The notes under the pieces: model-generated
Told to the model about the DNA's origin: nothing
The model's database searches: none
What the model saw: the letters and a program-made list of their open reading frames with translations, nothing else
Assembly (NCBI RefSeq): GCF_029227915.1
Contig: NC_079880.1
Span: 32,359,501 to 32,423,500, forward strand
DNA length: 64,000 nt
From: Hydractinia symbiolongicarpus
Lineage: Eukaryota > Cnidaria > Hydrozoa > Anthoathecata > Hydractiniidae
Direction of reading: 5' to 3'
Shown: positions 54,159 to 64,000 of the stretch, piece after piece
How positions within the stretch are numbered: the first letter of the stretch is position 1
Layout: each line of letters begins with the position of its first letter
Program-made: the position numbers and the translations under genes

Positions 54159-57100
54159 CTAAGAGCAAACTTGGACAGGAGTAAAATCTCTGGCATGTGG
54201 GCCATCACAGGCCAAAATCTTGCTGGCGAGTGCAACAGACTGCATGTCATAAAGTAAAGTTAGGCGTGCGTAGTACACGCCTTAAATACTTGGCCCGCAT
54301 ACGTTTTTTATATCATTTAAAAACTGTACGGAAGTAGGACCTCTGAATTTCTTTATCTCGCAATTGATGCAAGACTTCAGCTATTTTAAGAGGTGGGGGG
54401 CGTACAGAAGTGTGGCGAACCCCAAACACTGACGCTACTTAGTAATCACTCGATGGTCGATCATCAGTTCTGACACTAGCGTTAAACTTGTTACCTCGGG
54501 CAATAGCAACCCAAATTAGTATAAGCAGGTCCCATTTAATTAATTTTTTCTTGACGCTACAAGTGTTATTTTTATTCAAACAATTTTAAAAACGAAACCC
54601 AAATGCGGTACAATTTTTTTTCTGTATAAATTTTGTTAAAATGTAGCTAAATTTTCTGAATGAATTTTGAAGTTTTATTTGAGCCACTTGGTTAAACTTA
54701 AAAGATTTTTTTAAATTTGCTTGTGATGACTTTACAAATAATAATAATAATACAAACTTAAAAACTTATTTTGTTTTATATGTTTCAAGTTTTCTTTAGC
54801 GACGGCATTTTTGCGATTTAATTGGCTTATTAAAATGTGCATCCTTACTTTGTTTTTTAACAGCAAAAATTTATTACTGGTGGTAAGTGTGATAATGATT
54901 ACGAAACTTCCGTGATGGCACATGGCAGATAAAAACAAAATGAAATAGATGCCAAAGATAGTTGATTAAAAGAAACAGATTATATTTGAATTATCCCACA
55001 TAAACATCAAAATATTTATGACGTCATTATGTTACTGGTTGGCAAAATCTTCTAATGTCTAAATTTTTTGTTTTCATGTTTTCACGTTTTCTAGCCATGT
55101 TAAAATCTTCTAAAACTAACATAGATTTCGAGGCAGCACCCTGAAGCCAGCTAGCTAGCTATAGACATCTTTATTTATTCCTATCCTTTTAAGGCTTTTA
55201 TTCCTTTGTTATATTATTACAGCCCTTGAAATTAGTGTCGGCAATCGACAATTGCTGGCGCGGTTTCATTTCGCGACAGCAAAAAACTGTCAAAATCGTG
55301 GAGCTCACGAAAACAATCGTGGGACACACGATCCTTCGTGGAGATATTAATATTAGCGTGGTGGCCACGATAGAATGTTTGAATGTTTGTTATACTTAAG
55401 GATCACGATTTCATCGTGGTTTGTGGCACCACGCTCGTTACACAAACATGATGTAACAAACCTTTTCACTACGTTTGAGAAGTAAAAAATCGACTTTTAG
55501 AGCTAATCTTTGTTGCGCATTCATTTTGCGGTAGAAAAGTAGGGGACGTTTTGAATTGTGAACCCAAAACACGATGATCGAGCGTCTACATATAGCGACT
55601 TTATCAATCTTAACTTCTTTTTCTACATGTCCGAAATAGTATCCATGACTATACTGTCATTTTTATAAATTTATTGTTTATTTTTCAGGTCATCACTAGC
55701 AAATAGGCAAAAATATGATTCTTTTTCGAATTACAAAAAATCTTTATCCAAGTGGCTTAATAAAACTTCTAAATTTATTCAAAAAGTTAGTCAGCTACAT
55801 TTTAACAAAATTTTTTTTTACCGCACGTTGGTTTCGTTTTTAAAATTGTTTGAATAACACTTGCGGCATAAAGAAAATCCATTAAATTCGGATCTGCTAT
55901 GGTTTCAAATGGTTTTGTAAAATGAAAAAATTATCTACAACTAATTCCATGATAAAATGTCTGTTCCGCCTGTAAGTGCAGTTTAGCAGACTTGATTCAT
56001 CCGTGCTCCGCCAGTGTTCACCTCCACATTAGTTAAGAACCGCATGGCTGGATTTCTTGTGTAAAACCTCGTTACCAACAACAAAGGAGCCAGGCAAAAG
56101 AGATTTATGTCTACGTAGTAGTTCTTTTAACTAAGTCAGGAGTCGGTGAAATAGAGTGGGGTATTACGTCTATATGCATGTGTGTACTAAGCGCTCAGTC
56201 CAGTGTTAACAACAGACATAATTTTAAACTTTAGCTCTCGTTCCAGCAATGAATACATAATCCTTCTACTAAATATATATACAACAACTTTTTGCATTAA
56301 TATTTCGAGAATCCTGGTTTGTGTTACATGTTTATTTTTCAAAATTTTGTTGAGTGAGCGCTGTGAAAAGATGTGTATAAACATATTTGTTAAAAGCAAC
56401 TTTATATTAATATTGTTATAGAACGTTGGTATAAGTGCACCAAACTTTATTTGGTGGTTGTATGTGTGCATATGCACAAATAAGAAGGATAAGAAGTTGG
56501 AAAAAATAATGAAAAAACAGTAACAGTATCAAAAAACAGTGATATGCAGAATTATTATAAAATAATTAAGGACTTCTAATCAAAATTTCTGTATTTCTTT
56601 TTTAATATTTGCTCGATGTAGTAAATTATCTGGTCTGCAATTTATCAAAATGTTCTGGAAAAATAACTCAATACTGAAATTAACTCAAAATCGGCAACTT
56701 GCAACTCACCAATTCAGAACTGGAAGATTTTCTAGACTCACACAGTGTCGCTTAAATGTAACTTTACAAGATATTTATCACCTCCTTTCAACTCGCAACT
56801 TTTCGTTTTTAAACTTTTAAAATGCCATCTAAAAAAGCATTTCTATCACCGCTTTTCTGGAAAACTGGAAAAGAAGCATCGGAAAATATCAAGAGGGGGC
56901 TGTCGAACGACTTCCGGCGTTTTAAAAAAAACTTCGCCCGAAGAAACCTGAATCAACCCGAAACAACATTTTTTAAACATTTATTACCATGATGTATAAT
57001 TTATTCTTTTAATGTCGAGGTGGTAGTGGATGTTAGACTTAAATTTCTGGTTATGAGGGAGGGTTAGTAAACGAAATAAGAACGCGTATATTTATATTAT

Positions 57101-57385
57101 AACATAAATGTCTGTCTTCTTGTGTATTAACAAAATCCGTAGATACTTTACAGTACAGCTACCGTGCCATTATAGCGCATTTGCATATTGGCACATAACA
57201 GCATGGTTAAGGTACCCAATACCAAACATAAACATAACGGTAGACTAATAGTCATATACTCAAAAGTGAAGTTCTGAAAAAACCGTTTTTTATATCAGTT
57301 ATTCGATAAATATAGCTGTAATGAAGTCCTACACATAATCAACTGAAAGTAAAATGACTTTGTAAAGTAAAATGCTTTTTTCACG
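54159..57385. other. No confident gene
   Basis: AT-rich sequence that should contain the first exon of the Mpv17-like gene. Around 55240-55440 short CGTGG/CCACG inverted pairs recur. No other recognisable content. Confidence 0.4.
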
Positions 57386-58656
57386 AAATCTGGACATATG
57401 TGATGCTCTCTAGAAAAATCGACCACTTCTCTTTCCGTATTTAAAAATACGAAATACGGAAATTTTGTATTAAAAAATACGGATTTCGTATTTCAAAATA
57501 TGCGTATTTTTAAAAATACGAAATTCGTATTTCGTATTTTTGAAAAATACGAAATACGAATTTCGTATTTTTTAAAAATAAAAAATACGAAATTCTATTT
57601 TTAAATATAGAACATACGAAATTCTAATTTTAAAAATAGAATTTCGTATTTTTAGAAATGTTATGTGTATCAAGTGAGTGGTTGAATAAATTGAATAGAA
57701 CAATTGCTCAATTTTACAAGTTTGTTTTTAATAGGTTTTTAATTGGCTCAATGATTTCACAGGGACGTTTTCTCGTCATTTTAGAATGAAATACAGCAAT
57801 TTTGAAGCTACGCAGGAATGTTTTTTCGTCATTTTAGAATGAATTTTGGCAACTTTGAAGCTTCGCAGGAATGTTTTTTCTTCATTTTGGAATGAAATAC
57901 AGCAACTTTAGAGCTTCGCATGGACTTTTTCTCATCATTTTAGAGAGAAATATGGCAATTTTAAAGGTTCGCATGGACGTTTTCTCATCATTTTAGAAAG
58001 AAATATGGCAACTTTGAGGCTTCGCAGGGACGTTTACTCGTCATTTTAGAAAGAAATACGGCAACTTTGAAGCTTCGCAGGGACGTTTTCTCGTTGTTGT
58101 AAAAAGAAATAAGACAACTTTGAAGCTTCGCAGGGACGTTTTCTTGTCATTTTAGAAAGAAATACTGCAACTTTGTAGCTTCGCAGGGACGTTTTCTCGT
58201 CATTTTAGAAAGAAATCGCCAAATTTGAGGATTCGCATTGACGTTTTCTCATCATTTTAGAATGGAAAACGGCAACTTTAAAGCTTCGCAGGGATGTTTT
58301 CTGGACATGAGTGAAATACGGCAACTTTTAATTCGTATCAAAAATGAGACAAACCCTAACCAGACATTACTTTCTTTATGTCTTTGGATTTTAAATCTAC
58401 AGCGTATTTTTAATACGAATTTCTTTTTTTTAAAAATACGAAATTCGTATATATTTAAAAATACGCATATTTTTTAATATGCATTTCTTATTTTTTGAAA
58501 ATACGAAATACGGTTTTTTAAAAAAAATACGCGTATTTTTAAATACGCAATTCGTATTTTTGAAAATACGAAACACGCAATTCTATTGTTTTAAAAATAC
58601 GAATTAAAAATAGAAGCGGTCAATTTTCCTAGAGAGCATCACATATATCCACATTT
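57386..58656. mobile_element. Foldback-type element with internal minisatellite
   Basis: The outer ends are inverted repeats: ATATGTGATGCTCTCTAG at 57396-57413 and its complement at 58629-58646, with similarity continuing inward (AAAATCGACCACTTCT) and a little outward. Inside each end is a 200-250 base tract made of 'tacgaaat/atttcgta' palindromes (57430-57660 and 58400-58610). The centre is a tandem array. No coding capacity. The ordering TIR, palindromic arms, tandem core is that of foldback transposons. No target duplication could be defined. Confidence 0.75.
57755..58335. repeat. Tandem array of about ten 54-56 bp units
   Basis: Unit core: 'cgcagggacgttttctcgtc' then 'attttagaaagaaata' then 'ggcaactttgaagctt'. 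About ten and a half copies, with the central copies most alike and the outer ones more divergent. Confidence 0.88.
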
Positions 58657-59389
58657 GAATATAATTGAAATATCCATTTTCGGATATCGATCAGACTATT
58701 AGCCAGCTAACATTTTATTTTAAGTAAGTAAGCAAGAATGTATTTACTTTAACAATAGTCTGTACATTTAAAAATTCATACATGAAAACAACCAAAAAGG
58801 CTTTCAAGCCGCGTATAAATAAAATAAAATATATATATACTACTTCTACTAAAAGTATTTACATAAAAAGGCACGAAGAAGAATCTTCACCAGGCCATTT
58901 CGTGAGAGGCATGCGATCGCACGCTCACGCCCCCACATACGTGCAGATTTGTTTAGCCGTGCGATTCATCACATGCGCAAAAAGTTGCTGTAATTAAAAA
59001 TTATTGTATTTATAACAAGGAAAATTTATTAAAAAAACCTTAAAAATAAACGATCATTCTTTGACTAAACTCTAAACGATCATTCTTTTACTGAACTCAC
59101 AATAGATCGCACGTGAGCAGTCTTTACCAAATGTTGATAATGTGAATTTAATTGCTACCATTTGCTTTCATTCTTTCTTTTTGCCGACCAAGGGGTATTA
59201 TGCAGAACAGATATAGGTCGCTAACGACCTAGTGTGTGGCAGCTATCTTTTGAAGAATTTTTCTTTTTCCTTTCAAATTTTGCAAACCAAAGACAACATT
59301 AAGTTAATGATGGGATCGTCGATATTTTATTTTGTTTGTTCAGTTTGGGTTAATGTGGAGATTATATCAGCGCTATAAATATTTTTTAA
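58657..59389. other. No gene seen
   Basis: Contains 'taacgatcattctttgactaaactc' duplicated at about 59050-59090 and an 18-base palindrome 'taggtcgctaacgaccta' near 59214. Confidence 0.45.
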
Positions 59390-59635
59390 AAATGTCTGAA
59401 AAAAGAACGAAAGGAAATAAAGTTGAATTAAAAACTTTTGAAAGTAGGGGTAAATCAGATATTCATGGTTGGAAGACAGAGGAAAAAGATATTGGTGAAC
59501 TATGTTTGGTGTAAAGTTTGTGCGAGGTATAAAACGGAAATTACTTCTCGATTAAAAGGAAATGCGAAGAGACCTGCGTTAGCGTTATAAACGGTACAAA
59601 TGTGGTAACAAAATACCAGGTGAGAGATTTTAACA
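59390..59635 (+). pseudogene. Zinc-finger/hAT-type N-terminal fragment
   Basis: From Met 59391 (MSEKRTKGNKVELKTFES) the frame leads into KTEEKDI and, after a frame change near 59495, VWCKVCARYKTEITS and RLKGNAKRPA. After another change near 59585, INGTNVVTKYQV. A W-C-x-x-C finger followed by 'GxxKxxxxxxxxGTxxxxxxxLxxH'-like spacing resembles the N-terminus of hAT-derived zinc-finger proteins. Only this fragment remains; the catalytic domain is not seen. Confidence 0.45.
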
Positions 59636-59859
59636 GTAAAAGGTTGTTTTGATTTATTTTTATTTTTTCTAATATTTTAATTGATTTTATAAAAAAAATG
59701 CAACAATATTTTAATCTTTGTAAGGTCGCCTTTTGGAGAATTTAAAAGAAATTAAACATTATTTAAGTTGAAATAACTAAAAGATAATATAACTAATAAG
59801 AAAAAAAAACTTTTTTAATAACGAAATATTCTTTTAGATAATAATTTTTCTGATTCATC

Positions 59860-62395
59860 GAACATTGGGTGAAGGGTCATTTTAAGAGACAAGAGAGGAG
59901 TTGAACCATACCTTAGTTTACAGGGGCGATTGTGGAAGTCCCATGAAATGCCACATAGTGATGGTGTCACTTTAAAAAACACCCAGTCCTGTCTGTGAAC
60001 GGTTGGCGCTAGGAAGGGCATCCAGCTGTAACTGCCAAAACTCTCTATTAATGCCCGTAAGAATAGTTGATCAGACAAACTGCGTAAACGGGGCTGGAAC
60101 TCTAAGAAGTGAAGGTGTCGCGCACGGTAGGATAGATGTCAGGTGTGAGCATCGTCAGACCGTTACCCAGCTATAGGCAGATAACACTAGGTTGAGGATG
60201 GCTAGTGTAAACGTTGGTACTCTGAGAGGTAGAGCAGGTGAAGTAGTTAAAATGTTAGAACGTAGATCTGTTGGTATGTGTTGTGTCCAGGAAGTCAGGT
60301 GGAGAGGAGCTTTAGTGAGATTTGTGGAAGGTAGGAGGGCAAGGTATAAGCTTTTTTGGATTGGTAATAGTGATGGATATGGAGGAGTTGGCATATTCGT
60401 TGCAGAGAAGTGGGTAGAAAAAGAAATAGATGTTATGCGTGTTAATAGTCGTATTATAGTGATAAAGTTTTTGATAGGTAATAGGATTGTCACTTTTCTG
60501 TCAGTTTATGCTCCACAGTGTGGACTCAGTGAGGAAGATAAAGATAAGTTTTATGATGAGTTAATAGCAGTCACATCAAAGTTTGGAGACACTGAACTTG
60601 TCATGGTGGGCGGCGACTTTAATGGTCATGTTGGAAAGTCATCTGAAGGTTATAGAGGTGTGCATGGAGGCTATGGATTTGGGAGCAGAAATAAGGAAGG
60701 GGAGAGATTGCTTGAGTTTGGAATGGCAACAGACATGGTGGTTTGCAACACATCATTCAGTAAGAGACAGAGTAGGCTGATAACATATGAGTCAGGTGGT
60801 TGTAAGACACAGATAGATTACTTCCTGGTTAGAAAGTCAGACAAGAAAGTGGTGAAGGACGTGAAAGTTATATCGGGGGAAGAGTGTGTTTCCCAGCATA
60901 GGTTGCTTGTTTGTGATATTATCTTGAAGAGTGTTAAAGAAGCCAAGGGAAAGTACAGGCCCCGTCAAAAAGTCCGGAAGCTGAATGAAGAGATTGTAGC
61001 AAGACAATTTAGTGCAAAAGTTCAGCAGTTAGCCCACAATGGTCAATGTGATAGTGACAATGTTGAAAGTACTTGGACTACTTTGAAGAATTGTCTTCTA
61101 GAATCTTCTGATGATACCTGTGGGTGGACAAAAGGACCAGCTACACATAGACAGACCTGGTGGTGGAATAATGAGGTTGACCAGTGTATAAAGGAAAAGA
61201 GGAAACTTTGGAAAGAGTGGAAGTTAGGTGGTAGTAAAAATATTTACTTAGAAGCTAAGCGTCGCGCTCGTACAGCAGTGTATAAGGCAAAATCAGAAGC
61301 AGAGAGAAACAGATTTGCAGATGTGTTAAGAAGGGAAGACCAGCGCAATGAGGTATTCAAGATAGCAAAGCAAATGAAGAAGACTAATCAAGATGTTGTA
61401 GGTGAGAAGTGTATACGTAATGATGAAGGTGTTTTGGCTAGCACAAAGGAGGAGAAAAGGGTAGCTTGGAAGAACCATTATCAGAGGTTGCTTAACAGTG
61501 AGTTTGATTGGGACAAGGATAATTTGTCTGATGATGATGTTGTAGAAGGGCCAGCTATGCAGATCAAGACAGAATGGGTAGTGGAGGCTATTAGGAAATT
61601 GAAGATTGGCAAGGCTGCAGGAGCATCAGGTATTGTTGCAGAGATGGTAAAAGCATCTGGATATATTGGAGTTAAGCTTATTACAAGTCTTGCTAACCAG
61701 ATTATAAAGGATGGTGCTATTCCGAGTGAGTGGCAGTCGAGTGTAATAGTGAATTGTTTCAAGGGCAAGGGTGATGCATTAGAAAGGGGTAACTATAGAG
61801 GTTTGAAGTTGGTTGATCAAGTAATGAAAGTTATTGAAAGAGTGATTGATAGGTTAATTAGAGAAAGAATTGATATAGATAAGATGCAATTTGGTTTTGT
61901 TCCAGGGCGTGGCACTACAGATGCAATATTTTTACTCAGACAGCTTCAGGAAAAGTATTTAGGAAAGAGAAAGAATCTCTATTTTGCCTTTGTAGACTTA
62001 GAGAAAGCTTTTGATAGAGTGCCACGTAAAGTTATTTGGTGGGCTATGAGAAAATTAGGTGTGGATGAGTGGCTGTTACGATGGTACAGTCTATGTACAG
62101 CAATGCTAGAAGTCGTGTTAGGATTAACGATTCACTTAGTGATGAATTTAGTGTAAATGTTGGTGTACATCAGGGTTCTGTACTTAGTCCTTTGTTGTTT
62201 ATTCTAGTCTTAGAAGCGCTGTCGATGGAGTTCAGAACAGGTTGATACAGAGGGAGTTGAGTTTAGATCTAACACAGTCTAGATCAGATTGGAAGAGGGT
62301 CATTAATATACCCTGTCCAACCCATGCTAGCATGGAAAACAGACGGTAAGCCGAGAATGATGATGATGATGATAAGGTTTATTAAATATTATTAT
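59860..62395 (+). mobile_element. RTE-type LINE, internally deleted
   Basis: The 5' part (59860-60180) contains the phrase 'gctaggaagggcatccagctgtaa', widespread in invertebrate RTE-linked SINEs. The ORF follows. After 62240 the sequence jumps to a 3' end with 'aacccatgctagcatggaaaa' and a short ATG-type tandem tail (62356-62373), the usual RTE end. The C-terminal part of the reverse transcriptase is therefore missing. It may be the product of template switching or of later deletion. Confidence 0.8.
60192..62240 (+). pseudogene. RTE endonuclease-reverse transcriptase
   Basis: A single open frame of 654 residues to 62156, then a one-base loss near 62085 moves the true frame. N-terminal AP-like endonuclease: SVNVGTLRG (Asn), CVQEVRW (Glu), GGDFNGHVG (Asp-x-Asn), KTQIDYFLV and SQHRLLVCD. 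The RT core has IPSEWQSSVIVNCFKGKGD, NYRGLKLVDQVMKVIERV, MQFGFVPGRGTTDAIF and FVDLEKAFDRVP. In the shifted frame NVGVHQGSVLSPLLF and LVLEALSMEFR follow up to 62240. The FADD box and thumb are deleted. Apart from the shift the frame is clean, so it is among the youngest elements here. Confidence 0.92.
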
Positions 62396-62479
62396 TAGCG
62401 GCCGTTCGACTCTCCGTAATTTAATTTAATTTAAATATCTGTTTGCCCCACAAGTAATAACAAAAAATATCAACAATTT

Positions 62480-64000
62480 ATGAAGACTCCTGAAGATAAA
62501 CTGTTTTTCGTTTGCAGTCCCTGTCTTTCTCGTAATTTGCCCTTTGCTAATGAGGAGTCATTTGGTGACGAAATTCCGGACAACATCAATATTACTATTG
62601 ATGAAAACTTTGATTTTGAGGCAATCAGAAATGGGAAGGGCTTAAAAATGGCCCATCTCAACATTAATGGTCTGTCATCCAAACTAGACTATGTTAAACT
62701 TCTGCTACATCAAACAAAACTTGATGTATTCTCCATCTGTGAAACCAAAATTGATGACACCATCACTGACAATGACATTAAAATTGATGGCTATTTTTGT
62801 TATAGGAATGATCGGAATAGACGAGGTGGGGGTGTTCTAATTTTTGTTAATGAAAACTTGGATAGCCACCTTTTGAAACACCTTTAATTCGAAAATGTTG
62901 AATCACTATGGGTGAAAGTGTGCCTGAAAAAAACTAAACCTATTTACGTGTGTGGGGTTTACAGGCCACCTGGAGGTAGTGATTTGCAGAGTACCGAAAA
63001 CCTGTGTACTCATTTTAAACAGTGTTTTAACAAGCTCCCAAAAGAAAAAGAAGTTTTTATCTTGGGAGATTTTAACTGTAACATGCTTTCAATAATGCTC
63101 TTTCCTCCAAAATAAAGGAATTATGCTCCACTCTTTTCCTAAAACAACATATTACGGAGCCAACTCGTGTTACTGAAAATAGTAGCACTCTTATAGACTT
63201 GATACTTTCTAACAGTTCTTGTATTTCTAAAACTGGTGTCATGGATTTAGGCATCAGTGATCACAATTTAGTTTATGTGATCAGAAAATTCAAAAGGTCA
63301 AAATTTGAACCTAAAACATGCAAGGTTCGTAGCTACAAGAACTTCAGTGAAGAGGCTTTTCTGAAGGACCTCAGGAATTTACATAGACTGGTCATATTTT
63401 AATAATTATGATGACCTTGATGAAGCATGTGAGAAACTGAATAAAACTGTTAAAACAGTGGCTGACAAACATGCCCCTTTCAAAACACATAGATTTTCTG
63501 GCCGTGCTGAGGCATGGGTCACTGATGAATTAATAATAGCCATCAAAGAAAGAGACTTCTTGAAACGGAAAGCATCAAAAACAAAATCCATCATAGACCA
63601 GGAAGCTTTCAAACAAAAAAGGAACCAGGTAATAGGTCTCAAAAATCGACTTAAAAACGAGTACTATAATGACGTTTTGCAGGACTTTCAAAAACGGCCA
63701 AAACAACTTTGGAAAACCCTAAAAAAACTGGTTCCTGATAAGTCAGGCAATACTACCTCGATAAAATTAGTAGTCCAAAACGATGGTACAGAAACTTCTC
63801 ACCCAAAAGAAATTTCCAACACATTCAATTCATTTTTTGTCAGTGTTGGTGCCAAGCTAGCCTCTAAATTTTCTTCTGACACTACTAATGTTAATCCACC
63901 TGTTAGCGGACACGATTTTCGGTGGGCTCGTATTGAGACCAAAAGTGTCGAAAAAATAATTATTTCACTAAAACTTAATAAAGCTACAGGCTTGGACGGA
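62480..64000 (+). pseudogene. LINE ORF2, runs off the window
   Basis: The beginning CSPCLSRNLPF is the tail of the CxxC finger usual in CR1/L2-type ORFs. The endonuclease follows: MAHLNINGL, ICETKIDDTI, RRGGGVLIFVN, VCGVYRPPGG, LGDFNCNM, LIDLILSNSS and GISDHNLVYV. Then the linker (VADKHAPFK, RLKNEYYND) and the first RT approach (SLKLNKATGLDG) reach the window end. TAA at 62885 and two frame changes (about 63090 and 63385) break it. The RT lies right of the window. Confidence 0.85.

Noticed and set aside
60155-60493. Minus-strand 112-residue frame
   Set aside because: Antisense of the RTE endonuclease, without its own motifs.
1-64000. CRISPR arrays, bacterial operons, rRNA genes
   Set aside because: No spaced identical repeats of the right size, no bacterial gene spacing or ribosome binding sites, no rRNA-like sequence; introns and eukaryotic transposons dominate.

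Overview
The window is AT-rich metazoan nuclear DNA, most likely cnidarian. I infer this from intron-containing host genes, from a Polinton whose gene set I recognise from cnidarian genomes, and from a broken multi-exon gene of a family I know mainly from cnidarians. No species can be named from sequence alone.

Host genes are sparse. One minus-strand gene, with RCC1 repeats most like the N-terminal half of a HERC3/HERC4-type ubiquitin ligase, starts at 41985. Five exons can be placed (41889-41985, 41061-41201, 11613-11766, 11287-11366, 10606-10795). All junctions are GT/AG and phase-consistent, and the gene runs off the left edge. Its second intron is about 29.3 kb and holds a Polinton, copia fragments, two LINEs and several small elements. 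A second minus-strand host gene is of the Mpv17/PMP22 family (53143-53618 and 54074-54158).

Layout, left to right: head-to-tail non-autonomous Helitrons (about 330-1766); a nearly full-length but decayed autonomous Helitron (about 2823-10330) whose ORF is split by a 1013-bp element with a TTAA target duplication; HERC exons; an inverted-repeat element rich in CTTTCGCG (12804-13679); a diverged Helitron copy (15150-15524); a copia gag remnant (17539-17950) abutting a truncated Polinton (about 17950-24612); a 5'-truncated LINE (24615-25870); a second LINE (27050-29650); an unidentified GT-rich coding-like tract (30352-32110); a small TIR element (33745-34092); a minus-strand copia pol relic (34880-37170); a second, older Polinton-like relic (37321-39641); the 5' end of the HERC-like gene; a pogo/Tigger-like relic and minisatellite (42350-45700); a broken multi-exon gene of an uncharacterised family (48304-51385) with a tRNA-derived repeat in an intron; the Mpv17-like gene; a foldback element with an internal minisatellite (57386-58656); an RTE-type LINE (about 59860-62395); and the start of another LINE cut by the window end.

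The most informative structures are the seamless Helitron junctions (CTAG joined directly to TCTATA), the TTAA insertion whose exact removal keeps the Helitron frame, the phase-matched HERC exons across a 29-kb transposon-filled intron, and the Polinton whose structural genes stay open while its integrase and polymerase are broken. Almost every mobile element here carries frameshifts, stops or deletions, so the region reads as a graveyard of mostly inactive elements.
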